This document shows positions 35,642 to 45,189 of a stretch of DNA of 64,000 nt, in pieces (within the stretch, counting starts at the first letter, position 1; each line of letters opens with the position of its first letter). The stretch covers positions 1,178,001 through 1,242,000 of the forward strand of contig NZ_CP089309.1 in NCBI RefSeq assembly GCF_021228795.1. The letters are read 5' to 3'. Origin of the DNA: Thiocapsa bogorovii (GTDB lineage Bacteria > Pseudomonadota > Gammaproteobacteria > Chromatiales > Chromatiaceae). The position numbers and the translations under genes are program-made. The notes under the pieces were generated by a model. That model worked only from the letters and a program-made list of their open reading frames with translations, was not told the DNA's origin and did not search any database.

Positions 35642-37870
35642 TCAGGCGGCGCCGGCGATCAAGTCGCGGGCGCGGCGGTCGAGCGACTCGGCGGTGATGC
35701 CGTTGAAGGCCATGATCTCGGCCGGGCTTGCCGTGGTCTCGCCACGCTGCCAACCGAACAGATCACGCGCGGCGGCTCGGCTGCGCAGAAGCACCGGCTC
35801 CAAGGCCACCGTCCCGCCGCCGCTCACGCCGATCAGGGCGTCGCCGTCGAAGAGCGTCTGGAAATCGGCATCGGACATGAAGTGGTCGTCCGGCTCGGCC
35901 GAATGGCGCCAGGCCACGTCGCTCGGACGATAGAGCCGACGCGGGTTGACCACGGCGACGACGCGCACCCGATAGCCCGCGGCTTCCAGGGTCTCCTTCG
36001 CCGCGAAGACCGGCAGCGCGACCATGTCCCCGGTCAGCGCGAAGACCACCGTGCCGACCACACCATGCCCCGTATCGGCCAGACAGACGGCACCCTCCTC
36101 GATCGCCTCGCGCGCCTGCTCCGGGTTCGAATAGACCGGCAGCGCCGACTTGGACGCGATGATGCTGATGCACTTGTTGAACTGCTCGGTCGCCCAGCCG
36201 TAGGCGGCCTGCATCTGGTTGGCGTCCGCCGGATAGAGAAGATAGACGTTGCCGTTGCGCATCTGGCCGCCGATGTAGTTCTCGATCTCGGGGCGCTGAT
36301 GGGTCCAGCCGTTGCGGCCCTGCTCCAATGCGCCGGCCGTGAACATGGTCACCAGGGCCGGGGTCTTGCGCCGCAGCTCCGCCATCGCCTGGCCGACGGT
36401 CTGCACGATCGGCCAACCGTTTATCGCGAAGCTCTCGTAGCTTAGCCAGAGCGAGCGCCCGCCGAACAGCGCCAGCCCCGCGGCGAAGCCGGCACAGGCG
36501 TCCTCGCTCAGCGGCTCGTAGACCTGACCGGTCGGGGACTGGTTGTAGAGACCGTCCTCGGTGGGATGACGGATCTTCAGCGCCTCGTTGATCGCCTTCA
36601 TGTTCGAAGCCTCGTTGCCGTCGGCGTTGGTTACCACGAACAGCGGGTCGCGCCGACCCAGCTCGGCCACCATCTCCGCCATGGCGCTGGCCGGCACCGC
36701 CTTCTCGCCCACCGCGAAGGCGCGCGTCGGCAAGGTCCCGATGTCGCTCGGCACCCGCTCGAACTCGGTCACCGCGGTCTCGCCGGCCGGGCCGCCGCCG
36801 GCGCGCTGCATGTTGGTCCGCACCAAGGCCCAGGCCTCGGGGGCCAGCGCGCCGCGCTCGAGTGCGGCGGCGATGTTCGGCTTGGTCGCATTGTCGCCCG
36901 GATAGAGATTGTGCGACTTCGCACCCGTGGCATGGACACCCGCACCCTTGAGCTGCTTGACGATAAAGCAGGTCATGGTGCCGCCCAGCGCGGAGGCCTC
37001 GGCCTCCCGCATGCCGTCGAGCACGGCGCGGGTAAAGGCCGAACGGGCGGCGTCGCCGAAGCGCGTGCTGTCGACATAGTCGCCCTCCTGCCCGGCATCG
37101 TCGTAGTCCTTCGCATCGATCAGGATCACCCGCCCGAAGTCGTGCGCACGCCAGAAAGCCAGCATCCGTTCGTTGTCCATCAGCGAGACCATCGAGTGAT
37201 GCTCCTGACTGAACCCGTTCCAGACCAGCACCGGCAGGAAATTCGTCACCTCCGGATACGCGGTGTGGAAGTGCTTGAAGGCCGACAGGATATAAGGCTC
37301 GCCCAGGCCACCGTCGCCGATGGTCACCGGGAACAGTGTCTCGCGGTGCAGATAGGCCGCAGCCATCGCAAAGTGCTGGCCCTGACCCAGCGGACCGGCC
37401 GGAGCAAGCAGGCCCGGGATCGCGCCCGAGAGATGGCCGAGCAGCCCGTCGCGCTCGCGGAAGCGCGCTTGGAGCTGGTGCATATCGCTGATGCCCATCG
37501 CCTCCAGCGAGCCGTCCAGGAACATGGCGCTGTAGAAGCCAGGCGCATGGTGACCGACCTCGGTCAGAATATTGGTATGCCCAAGCATCACAAGTGCGGC
37601 GTAGGCATCGGCGGAGCTGGCGAAACCACCCGGATGACCGGACTCCTTGGATGAGCAGAGCTGGAGCGTGGTGTAGCGCAGGGCATCAGCCATGAGCCGG
37701 GTCTGATAGACCGCCGCGTCGTCGATCTCCTCGATCCGATGGGCGCCCTCGGCGATCGCCGGGCGGGCGCCGAGGCACTCGAAGTCGGGCGGCAGGTTGG
37801 CGAAATGCAGCACGCCGTTGCAGAAGTCGGGTGTCGTCGTCTCGGGGGCAGTCGTGGCGGATGCGGTCAT
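35642..37870 (-). CDS. Thiamine-diphosphate enzyme, phosphoketolase/transketolase-like
   Basis: 742 aa. It has a TPP-binding signature GDGGLGEP followed about 26 residues later by N, an upstream SGHPGG motif (SSKESGHPGGF), and a central and C-terminal transketolase-type arrangement (NADGNEASNMKAINEAL, YESFAINGWPIV, TAGALEQGRNGWTHQ). Some databases label close relatives xylulose 5-phosphate 3-epimerase; I cannot confirm the reaction. The start at 37870 has GAGGAAAG upstream. Probably co-transcribed with the acid sugar kinase. Candidate operators lie just upstream at 37968-38100. Confidence 0.8.
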   Translation of the reverse strand: MTASATTAPETTTPDFCNGVLHFANLPPDFECLGARPAIAEGAHRIEEIDDAAVYQTRLMADALRYTTLQLCSSKESGHPGGFASSADAYAALVMLGHTNILTEVGHHAPGFYSAMFLDGSLEAMGISDMHQLQARFRERDGLLGHLSGAIPGLLAPAGPLGQGQHFAMAAAYLHRETLFPVTIGDGGLGEPYILSAFKHFHTAYPEVTNFLPVLVWNGFSQEHHSMVSLMDNERMLAFWRAHDFGRVILIDAKDYDDAGQEGDYVDSTRFGDAARSAFTRAVLDGMREAEASALGGTMTCFIVKQLKGAGVHATGAKSHNLYPGDNATKPNIAAALERGALAPEAWALVRTNMQRAGGGPAGETAVTEFERVPSDIGTLPTRAFAVGEKAVPASAMAEMVAELGRRDPLFVVTNADGNEASNMKAINEALKIRHPTEDGLYNQSPTGQVYEPLSEDACAGFAAGLALFGGRSLWLSYESFAINGWPIVQTVGQAMAELRRKTPALVTMFTAGALEQGRNGWTHQRPEIENYIGGQMRNGNVYLLYPADANQMQAAYGWATEQFNKCISIIASKSALPVYSNPEQAREAIEEGAVCLADTGHGVVGTVVFALTGDMVALPVFAAKETLEAAGYRVRVVAVVNPRRLYRPSDVAWRHSAEPDDHFMSDADFQTLFDGDALIGVSGGGTVALEPVLLRSRAAARDLFGWQRGETTASPAEIMAFNGITAESLDRRARDLIAGAA

Positions 37871-37967
37871 GGTGTCTTTCCTCGTTTCTGGTCGTTTCTA
37901 GTCGGTTGTCGCGTCGGCCGGGATCACATGCGCCGCGGCGTTGGTTGCACACTAGAAACGAGGACGG

Positions 37968-38100
37968 GATTCCGCAATAGGTAACGTATTTCACAATGCG
38001 GAATCTTTCTTGTTAACGAGAAAACTTAAACTAAAATCAAATATTTAATATGAATTGGCCGGGAAAAAATCTGCCGATATTTGATTTCACAATGCAGAAT
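37968..38100. promoter_or_regulatory. Putative operator cluster upstream of the phosphoketolase-like gene
   Basis: Three related sequences in an AT-rich stretch: GATTCCGCAAT (37968-37978), ATTTCACAATGCGGAATC (37988-38005) and ATTTCACAATGCAGAAT (38084-38100). The first is an inverted partner of the second (TTCCGCA...TGCGGAA), and the third is a direct repeat 96 bp away. The pattern fits a dimeric regulator with an auxiliary site; the TTCCGCA half-site resembles IclR-type operators. Confidence 0.4.
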
Positions 38101-38299
38101 ATTGGTTCTACGAGGACTCGGCTCGTCCTACGGATACCAGACGAACAGCCGATTCCGTCAATTCCTGCAAGCCCCATCACCCCCTTGGAGTTACCATCCG
38201 AAACGCGTTCGGCAGAAGCCAAGTCGAGTCGAGTCGACCCGGCGATCGTCTCACCCAACAACCTCGGCGCAACGCGTTTCGGACAAAAACCTCAGAATC

Positions 38300-38385
38300 T
38301 AAACCGCGTCACCGACAGAGGCCGCAGGATGCTGCGACACCACACCCAACCGCGAACTAACCCATATCCCGCATGACGCGGTTTA
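38300..38385. repeat. TAAACCGCG element, copy C
   Basis: 86 bp from TAAACCGCGTC to GACGCGGTTTA. Its right end is separated by one base from the ATG of the nucleoside-recognition gene, so the element occupies the place of a normal ribosome site. Confidence 0.75.
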
Positions 38386-38386
38386 C

Positions 38387-39688
38387 ATGAACGGGATCTT
38401 CTTCGGCATCGTCCTGATCGGCTTTCTCGCCACGGCCTGGCGAGAGCTGACCCTACCCGTCGTGGAGGGCGCACAAACGCCGATGGCGGTGCTGTCGAGC
38501 GAAATGCTGGCGGCGGCGAGCGGTGCGGTGGAGTTGGCCATCGGCCTGGTCGGGGTGATGACCCTCTTTCTCGGACTGATGAAGGTTGCGGAGGCCGGCG
38601 GCATGCTCGTCGTGATCGCGCGCCTGATCCGCCCGCTGATGACGCGCCTCTTTCCGGCGGTCCCGCCCGACCATCCGGCGATGGGTGCCATGATCCTGAA
38701 CATGTCGGCCAACGCCCTCGGGTTGGGCAACGCCGCCACGCCCTTCGGCATTCGCGCGATGCAGGAGCTCGACAAGCTCAATACGCGACCCGGCACGGCG
38801 ACCAACTCGATGGCGCTCTTCCTCGCCATCAACACCTCGAGCGTCACGCTGCTGCCGACCGGGGTGATCGCGCTGCGTGCCTCCGCGGGGTCGAGCGATC
38901 CGGCCGGGATCCTGCCGACGACACTCTTCGCGACCCTGTGCGCGACCATCGCCGCCATCCTCGCCGCCCGCGTGTATCAGCGCTTCGCACCGCTCGGACC
39001 GGTTGAGCCAAACGCGCCGATCCCGGCAGGCGCAACGGTCGAAAGCACCCCGGCCGGCGTCGATCTACCCGCCGACTCCGGCGCCTATCCGATGTGGGTC
39101 TCGATCCTGGCCCTGGGCGGCGTGGTCGCGCTCATCCCGGCCGCGATCCTCTGGGGCGACCGCGTCTCGCCCTGGATCGTGCCTTCGCTGATGCTGGGAT
39201 TTCTGCTGTTCGGCGTGATGCGCGGCGTGCGCGTCTACGAGGTCTTCGTGGAAGGGGCCCAAGAGGGTTTTCAAGTCGCGCTGCGGATCATTCCCTACCT
39301 GGTCGCCATCCTGGTTGCGGTCGCCATGTTCCGCGCGAGCGGTGCAATGGACGTCCTGGTCGACCTGATCGGCGGCTTCACCTCCCGAGTCGGCCTGCCG
39401 GCCGAGGCCCTGCCGATGGCCCTGCTCCGCCCGCTGTCGGGCTCCGGCGCTTACGGCGTCATGGCCTCCATCATCAACGATCCCGCCATCGGCCCGGACA
39501 GCTATGTCGGCTATCTGGTCTCGACCCTACAGGGCTCGACCGAAACCACCTTCTACGTGCTCGCGGTCTATTTCGGCGCCGTGCGGATCCGGCGGATTCG
39601 CCACACCCTGGCCGCGGCACTCACCGCCGATCTGGTTGCGGTGGTTGCAGCTGTCGCCGCCTGTTGGTTCCTTTTCGCTGGGATCTGA
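38387..39688 (+). CDS. Nucleoside-recognition (Gate) domain membrane protein, SpmA-SpmB fusion
   Basis: 433 aa with many membrane segments. The first half resembles SpmA (LLAAASGAVELAIGLVGVMTLFLGLMKVAE, NMSANALGLGNAATPFGIRAM) and the second SpmB (ALRIIPYLVAILVAVAMFRASGAMD, RPLSGSGAYGVM, LQGSTETTFYVLAVYFGAV). Such fused proteins occur widely in non-spore-formers with unknown substrate. The start ATG is directly after a TAAACCGCG element with no visible Shine-Dalgarno sequence, so leaderless or weak initiation is possible. Confidence 0.9.
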   Translation: MNGIFFGIVLIGFLATAWRELTLPVVEGAQTPMAVLSSEMLAAASGAVELAIGLVGVMTLFLGLMKVAEAGGMLVVIARLIRPLMTRLFPAVPPDHPAMGAMILNMSANALGLGNAATPFGIRAMQELDKLNTRPGTATNSMALFLAINTSSVTLLPTGVIALRASAGSSDPAGILPTTLFATLCATIAAILAARVYQRFAPLGPVEPNAPIPAGATVESTPAGVDLPADSGAYPMWVSILALGGVVALIPAAILWGDRVSPWIVPSLMLGFLLFGVMRGVRVYEVFVEGAQEGFQVALRIIPYLVAILVAVAMFRASGAMDVLVDLIGGFTSRVGLPAEALPMALLRPLSGSGAYGVMASIINDPAIGPDSYVGYLVSTLQGSTETTFYVLAVYFGAVRIRRIRHTLAAALTADLVAVVAAVAACWFLFAGI

Positions 39689-40148
39689 TACCGGTAGAGG
39701 TTACCTTGCCGTTCATCGAAAACTGCTGTCTCGCCGACGGTGCGATGTTCTTTCCAACGCTATCTCGTCACAGAATTCTTAGATTCGCTCACCTGCATTC
39801 CGCCGATCTTTCCTCACTGCGGCACCGGTGGAGAGGTAGCGGAAGGGTCCGTCCTCGACCCAAGGCGGTCAGCGGCCTTAGCGACGCGAGCGACCGCTGT
39901 AGCGCGATCACCAGACGACGGTATCTGGCTCCTTCTGCGACGGGCGCTTAAAGCAAGACCAAACCCCGACGCGTGCCAAGTATTTCAGAAACTTAATCGT
40001 ATGTCATACCGATCTTAACTGATTCAGGATGTGCCTGTTTCATGCTGATTTTACTCAACGCTCCGTAGTTTTCTCGTACTTCAGATTGCATTCGGATTCT
40101 CCTGGGCTCGGCGGCGGTGCTGATCAGGGCGTAGGAGGCGGATGAACC
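39689..40148. other. Intergenic region, left edge of the BREX island
   Basis: 460 bp between the Spm-like gene and brxL, which are convergent. No coding frame with protein-like composition and no strong hairpin are seen. Base composition drops in the middle (39700-40090), which may mark the island junction. Confidence 0.45.
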
Positions 40149-42194
40149 TCACTCAACCAACGCCTTCAGCAGGGCGTCGCGGGCATCCTGGTAAAACTGG
40201 GTATCCACCTTTGTCGCCATGTCATCGGACAGGTCGAACAGCTGGCGCCGGCTGGTGACCGGCATCAGTACGGCCTGCGCGCCCTTCTCGACGGCCAGCT
40301 CGACCAGCGTCACGGCATTGTGAATCGGCTCGATGGACCCGCCCAGGTTGATCTCGCCAATTATGACCAGGCCGCCGCGAAGTGGCTTCTTGAGCAGGCT
40401 GCTGCAAAGTGCGATCAGGGCAGCGACACCGACCTGACTGCCGGTCTTGGCGGCATCGAAGCTCCTGAGCTGGACCGAGAACTCGTGCGCCCTGGGGTCG
40501 CGGTCGCCGACGAGTTGCGCGGCGCGGGCGTAAAGGTTCTGCTGCGCGTAGCGCACCGATTCCTGAAATGCCGATGGTGCGGGCTTGTTCAGGATGCGCA
40601 GCCCACTGCCCGGCCCCTCGTTGACCTCAATGCGGTAGAGACCGGGGTGCTCGTCCATGCCGCCGGGGCTCAGTGTCCAAGCCTGCCCAGGTTCGAGGGG
40701 GTCGGCACCGATGCTGTTCTCGCTCGAAAGCTCCGGCGTCACGACGAACTTCTCGACGCCTTCTTCGCCAAGTAAGTAGCTGAAGTGGGTATTCCGGAAC
40801 TCCGCTGAGCCGATCCGCTTCTGTTGCTCCTTCACCCTTCGGCGGACCTCCAGCGCGAGGCGCACGGCCCATTCCAGATCCTCGTCCGCAACCCGCATCT
40901 CGGCCGAGGGATAGAGCAGCTTCAGCAGGCCGCTCGCGGTCTTGTTGGTAGCGTTGATGTCGCGCCCACTGAGCGCGCCGCCCAAGTGCACCCGGCCTTG
41001 CAGTTGCGGCAACCGGCTCTCCATGCGCAGCCGGCTGAAACACTCGGACAGAAAATCGCTGACCAGCCCGAAGTGATCGGTGAACAGGGTCGGCTGCATC
41101 TTGGGCACGTCCCAGCCCGGCAGGTAGGCGTGGATGCGGTCCATGAAGGCCGTGTCGTCGCGCATCTCCGGCGGCAGCGGACCGAACAGATGACCGATGC
41201 GCTGCTGGTGCTCCACGTCCACCTCAAAGTTGCCGACCAGGACGATGGAGCCGTCGGCCCGAATGCTCTCCTTGCCGCGGCTGAACTCGCCCGACTCCAT
41301 GTAGCCCTTCATGATGTTGACGCCGTCCTTCTGGTCGAAGGAGACGCCCGAGACCTCGTCGAAGCAGACCACGTCGTACTGGCAGACCAAGCCGCGCTGG
41401 CCGTTGGCGTTGTTGACGAACATCTTCGCCACCGTCGCCTTGCCGCCCGAGATCAGGTGGGCGTAGGGCGAGACCTGCTGGAACAGATGGCTCTTACCGG
41501 TGCCACGCGGCCCCAGCTCCACCAGGTTGTAGTTGCGCTCGACGAAGGGGACCATGCGCAGCAGCAGGGCGTCTTTGGCCCGCTCGCTGAACTGGTCAGG
41601 CTCCAGCCCGACGCTGCGCAGCAGGAAGTCTTTCCATTCGGCGGTGGTCAGATCCTCGCGCGCCTTGGCCAGCACCTCCAGCACGTCGCGCTTGGAGAGC
41701 TGGATGGCCCGCAGGGCCTCAACGCCAAAGGGCCGCCCATGGGCCTCCTGAGCGATGGAGGAGTCATAGCTCAGTGTCACCTCGGCATAGAAACCGCCGG
41801 TCAAGAGCCGTTCGTGCTCGCGGACCATCTCCGGGGCGATGCGCACGTCCTTGAGCTGCAGGCTCGGCAGGTTGGCCAGATAGGCGTCGGTCTTGGCGTC
41901 CAGGCGGGCGCTCACCAGGTCGATGAGCTTGACGGTACCCTGCTCGCGGGCGCGGGCCTTGAACAGCTCCTGCTCACCGGCCTTGACCGTGCGCGAGGCG
42001 AGCTGGCGCTGCACGATGTCCAGCCCCTCGTTGATCTCTTCCTCATCGGTCGTTGCGCAATAGCGCCCGAGCAAGAACTCGACCACATAGGTCGGCACCG
42101 GGAACTGGCGGCTGAATTGGCGCACCAGGTCCTTGCGCACGACATAGCCCTCGAAGTGCTCGGCGGCCTTTCGGTCCAGTTCGTCTAGCTGCAT
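40149..42194 (-). CDS. brxL: BREX protein BrxL (Lon-like AAA protein)
   Basis: 681 aa. It has the BrxL N-terminal domain, then an AAA core with LGPRGTGKSHLFQ and VVCFDEVSGVSF (Walker A and B), and a C-terminal Lon-protease-like domain (SQVGVAALIALCSSLLKKPLRGGLVIIGEINLGGSIEPIHN). In type 1 BREX it is the last gene and is needed for phage defence; it assembles into hexamer-type rings on DNA. It starts 4 nt after the pglZ stop. The frame is intact. Confidence 0.95.
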   Translation of the reverse strand: MQLDELDRKAAEHFEGYVVRKDLVRQFSRQFPVPTYVVEFLLGRYCATTDEEEINEGLDIVQRQLASRTVKAGEQELFKARAREQGTVKLIDLVSARLDAKTDAYLANLPSLQLKDVRIAPEMVREHERLLTGGFYAEVTLSYDSSIAQEAHGRPFGVEALRAIQLSKRDVLEVLAKAREDLTTAEWKDFLLRSVGLEPDQFSERAKDALLLRMVPFVERNYNLVELGPRGTGKSHLFQQVSPYAHLISGGKATVAKMFVNNANGQRGLVCQYDVVCFDEVSGVSFDQKDGVNIMKGYMESGEFSRGKESIRADGSIVLVGNFEVDVEHQQRIGHLFGPLPPEMRDDTAFMDRIHAYLPGWDVPKMQPTLFTDHFGLVSDFLSECFSRLRMESRLPQLQGRVHLGGALSGRDINATNKTASGLLKLLYPSAEMRVADEDLEWAVRLALEVRRRVKEQQKRIGSAEFRNTHFSYLLGEEGVEKFVVTPELSSENSIGADPLEPGQAWTLSPGGMDEHPGLYRIEVNEGPGSGLRILNKPAPSAFQESVRYAQQNLYARAAQLVGDRDPRAHEFSVQLRSFDAAKTGSQVGVAALIALCSSLLKKPLRGGLVIIGEINLGGSIEPIHNAVTLVELAVEKGAQAVLMPVTSRRQLFDLSDDMATKVDTQFYQDARDALLKALVE

Positions 42195-42198
42195 CTGC

Positions 42199-44535
42199 TC
42201 AGTCCCCGCCGATTACCGTCGCCACCCGCGCGACCGCCTGGCCGTTGCCGTCCAGGACGACCAGCGAGATGGCCTCGCCTTCCAGTTCATCGTTCTCGAC
42301 CACCAGCGACGCCTTTCCAGCCTTGATCGGCTTGCCGCCGTCGGCCTGGCTTGTCTTCGGGTCGTTCGCCTTCTGCCGTAGGTCCACCGCGTAGCCCGGC
42401 TGCGCGCCATCGAGGACAACGCGGCAGCGCAATCCGGTCCACTTGATCTCCGTGACCGTCACGGAAACCGCGTCGGCGACGCCGGCCGGCAGTGTGACGC
42501 TGACCCTGGGGATGATGCTCTCCTGCAGGCTCAGGCCGCCGTGCCCGTACTCCTGGCCGGCGATGAAGCTGGAAATACCCGACGCCATGGCGACGCGCAC
42601 ATCCGGGCACCAGCTCCAGGTCAAGGTCAGCTCGGTGGGCTTGGCCGTATCGGTCAGGGCCGCGCAGCGACCCCAGCGAGTGGCGGTGAGGAACTTCGCC
42701 AGCTCGGTCTTGGGCATACCGCCCGGCACCAGCAGCCAGCCGTGGTCGGTGACGATGCGGATCTGCTTCCAGCCCGCATCGATCAAGAAACGGATCTGCT
42801 CGACGATCGCATCCAGCATCGACGGCACCTCACGCGCCAGCCGCAGGCCGTGCTCGTGGCCGTAGTGGTCCAGATCACCGAATTCCGTCCAGCCGCGCCC
42901 TGTTGGATCGCCGGTCTCGCTGCCGCCCAGCACCTGCCAGCCCGCGTCCTTGAGCGTCTTGCGCAGCAGGGCGGCGTTGAACGGCTTGTCCTGTGTCCCG
43001 TGGCTTGGGACGAAGTCCTGGTCGGTGCTCCGGCCTTGCGCGACCTGGGCCATGGGCGAGCAGGCGACCTTGCCGGAGGCGGTCACCGACGGTACCGGCG
43101 CCCAGGCCGAATCGATCGTCGCCTCCAGCCCCTCTGCCTGCACAGCCACCGCGAGTTCCTGCGCGACATCGAAGCGCAGCCCGTCGACGAACAGCCAGCA
43201 CCGCCCGCCGGCCTGATAGCCGGCGTCCGGCTCTTTCACCACGCTGGAGCCGGGGTAGCCATCGTTGCGTACCAGATCCTGGAAGTGCCGGTTGGTCACA
43301 TCCAGCCAGCGGACATAGACAGCCTGCAGCGTGGCGCTCACCGCCTCGGTGTCGGCCTTGGTGCGCAGTCCCGCGAGGGCCTGCCGGGCCGCTGCATCCG
43401 CCTGCCAGAACTCGCCCCGGTAGGCGTCGGCCATGTCATCCAGGTGTTGTCCGCCGAACGGCTTCTCCGTCAGCGCGGCCAACCGGGACAGGGGCTCCAG
43501 CGCCTGGGCCAGCGGTGCTTGGCCCATCTCCGCCCACAGCCAACGCCGGCGTTGCCCGTGCTCCTGCTCCAGCGCCTTCAGCCTTGCGATAGCCTCGGTT
43601 TGACTAGCACCCGCAAGCCCAGCCAGTGCCGAGCGGAGCTTGTCCTCAGCCTCCTCGTTGGCCCTGGGGTAACGGCTGAGATCGGTGAACAGGTCCCGGT
43701 GCACAGGGAGCGACGCCAATCGGAGCTGCTCGATCACCTTCGGAAAAGGCCGCCAGCCGCTCTGATACCGTTCCCAAACGGCATCCCACTCCGGGCGCCC
43801 CTCACTGATGCGCTCCGCCGCGACCAGCACGCCGTCGGTCTTCGGGTCGAGCTTCCAGTCCGCCTTGCAGCGGCTGCGAAAGGCATCCCAGCGGGCACCC
43901 TGCCATTCCTCAGCGGTGCCCTCGGGGTTGCTCATCCAGGACAGCAGGTCGCGGATGGGGTCGCTGCTCAACAAGGCGTCGAAGTCCGCCGCCTCCAGAG
44001 GCCGGCCCTTGAGAGCGTCCACCGGTGTGTCGACCAGCACATCGAGCGCCCGGTGCATGGCCTGCTGGGTGGCCTGATCCGCGGACAGGTCGAGGTTTAG
44101 CCCGCCGCGACTGCTTGAGAGGAACGCGTTCAGCGTCCAATCCCGGCCATTGAGCTGGCTCCAGAACAGACCCCGGTATTGCAGCTCGGCCAGCGGCTGC
44201 AACTGCCGCGGGCAGGTCTCGATGGCGCGCAGGTCGGCGCGCGACACACCGGGCAGATAGAGGATCGGCACCGCGCTCGCGGGCCAGTCTGCCTCCTCGA
44301 GGGTGCGCGCCAGCATGCACTTGATCCAGATGGCCGGACCGCGGCGCTCCGCCGGCGCGTGGTCACCGAACACCAGCAACTCCGGGATCATCTCCCGCAG
44401 CCGTTCGTCGACCGCTCGCCACTGCGCCTCATGATCCTTCCAGAGCACGGCGGCGGGCCGCGCCTGCTCGGCGCGGCTGACGTTCGCGGCGCTGCGCAGG
44501 GAGTCGAGCAGACGGTCGAAGACGGTCTCAGTCAT
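42199..44535 (-). CDS. pglZ: BREX protein PglZ (alkaline-phosphatase-like)
   Basis: 778 aa with the PglZ domain in the second half: WLFVDGLRFDVAQELAV (metal-binding Asp), PVPSVTASGKVACSP (nucleophile region), FGDLDHYGHEHGLRLA and IRIVTDHGWLLVPGGMPK, as in the alkaline phosphatase superfamily. PglZ is the defining core protein of all BREX systems. The N-terminal half is helical and diverged. It is intact, followed directly by brxL. The toxin-antitoxin pair yefM-yoeB lies between it and the rest of the operon. Confidence 0.95.
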   Translation of the reverse strand: MTETVFDRLLDSLRSAANVSRAEQARPAAVLWKDHEAQWRAVDERLREMIPELLVFGDHAPAERRGPAIWIKCMLARTLEEADWPASAVPILYLPGVSRADLRAIETCPRQLQPLAELQYRGLFWSQLNGRDWTLNAFLSSSRGGLNLDLSADQATQQAMHRALDVLVDTPVDALKGRPLEAADFDALLSSDPIRDLLSWMSNPEGTAEEWQGARWDAFRSRCKADWKLDPKTDGVLVAAERISEGRPEWDAVWERYQSGWRPFPKVIEQLRLASLPVHRDLFTDLSRYPRANEEAEDKLRSALAGLAGASQTEAIARLKALEQEHGQRRRWLWAEMGQAPLAQALEPLSRLAALTEKPFGGQHLDDMADAYRGEFWQADAAARQALAGLRTKADTEAVSATLQAVYVRWLDVTNRHFQDLVRNDGYPGSSVVKEPDAGYQAGGRCWLFVDGLRFDVAQELAVAVQAEGLEATIDSAWAPVPSVTASGKVACSPMAQVAQGRSTDQDFVPSHGTQDKPFNAALLRKTLKDAGWQVLGGSETGDPTGRGWTEFGDLDHYGHEHGLRLAREVPSMLDAIVEQIRFLIDAGWKQIRIVTDHGWLLVPGGMPKTELAKFLTATRWGRCAALTDTAKPTELTLTWSWCPDVRVAMASGISSFIAGQEYGHGGLSLQESIIPRVSVTLPAGVADAVSVTVTEIKWTGLRCRVVLDGAQPGYAVDLRQKANDPKTSQADGGKPIKAGKASLVVENDELEGEAISLVVLDGNGQAVARVATVIGGD

Positions 44536-44623
44536 CGGTGTCGCACCGCCACGCCTTTGAAGTTAGGAACAGTCGCCGCGTTCAACTGGATACTCACCTT
44601 CGTTTGCTCATTCCGTGCTCAAA

Positions 44624-44884
44624 TCAATAGTGATAATGGCAGGAAATGATGGTGATCTGCTCCGTATCGACGGCGTAGACCAGGCGATTCGCTTGGTCGA
44701 TGCGACGCGACCAGAATCCGCTCAGGTTTTCCCGCAAGGCCTCGGGTTTGCCGATACCTTCGAACGGCGTCCGCAGCACGTCGGCGATGAGCGCGTTGAT
44801 GCGCTTCAGGGTCTTGCGGTCTTGGCTTTGCCAGTAGACGTGGTCTGCCCAGGCCTCTTCGGTCCAAGCGAGCCGTCTAGTCAT
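44624..44884 (-). CDS. yoeB: YoeB-type ribosome-dependent mRNA endonuclease toxin
   Basis: 86 aa from the ATG at 44884, overlapping the antitoxin gene by 8 nt. Family motifs: LAWTEEAWADHVYWQSQDRKTLKRIN, GIGKPEALRENLSGFWSRRID, and the C-terminal RLVYAVDTEQITIISCHYHY with the catalytic Glu, Arg, His and terminal Tyr. YoeB cuts mRNA in the ribosomal A site. The partner YefM gene is directly upstream. Confidence 0.95.
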   Translation of the reverse strand: MTRRLAWTEEAWADHVYWQSQDRKTLKRINALIADVLRTPFEGIGKPEALRENLSGFWSRRIDQANRLVYAVDTEQITIISCHYHY

Positions 44885-45131
44885 GCTGCAACGGATGCTC
44901 GGCGGTCTGTCCCTGGCGGTATTGGGCAATGGAGCGGGCGAGATGCTCGGCGTTGGCCGGTGAGCGAAGCAGGTGGACCGTCTCCATCAGACTATTGAAG
45001 CTGTCGAGGGACATCACGACCGCGTCTTCAGCATCTCGACGGGTGATGACCGTGTAGTCCGCGTCGTCTGCTACGCGATCAAGCACTTGCTTCAGTTGAT
45101 TGCGGGCATCGGAGAAGGTGATGGTTTGCAT
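44877..45131 (-). CDS. yefM: YefM/Phd-type antitoxin
   Basis: 84 aa. N-terminal TFSDARNQLKQVLDRVADDADYTVITRRDAEDAVVMSLDSFNSLMET is the Phd/YefM DNA-binding and dimerisation fold; the C-terminal tail neutralises YoeB. It overlaps yoeB, the usual antitoxin-first order. Probably self-repressing through sites just upstream of 45131. Confidence 0.95.
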   Translation of the reverse strand: MQTITFSDARNQLKQVLDRVADDADYTVITRRDAEDAVVMSLDSFNSLMETVHLLRSPANAEHLARSIAQYRQGQTAEHPLQHD

Positions 45132-45189
45132 GGCGGCCGTCGAACTTGTGCGATATGTCGTACAAGTATGCTGTGCTATCTGGCTTCAG

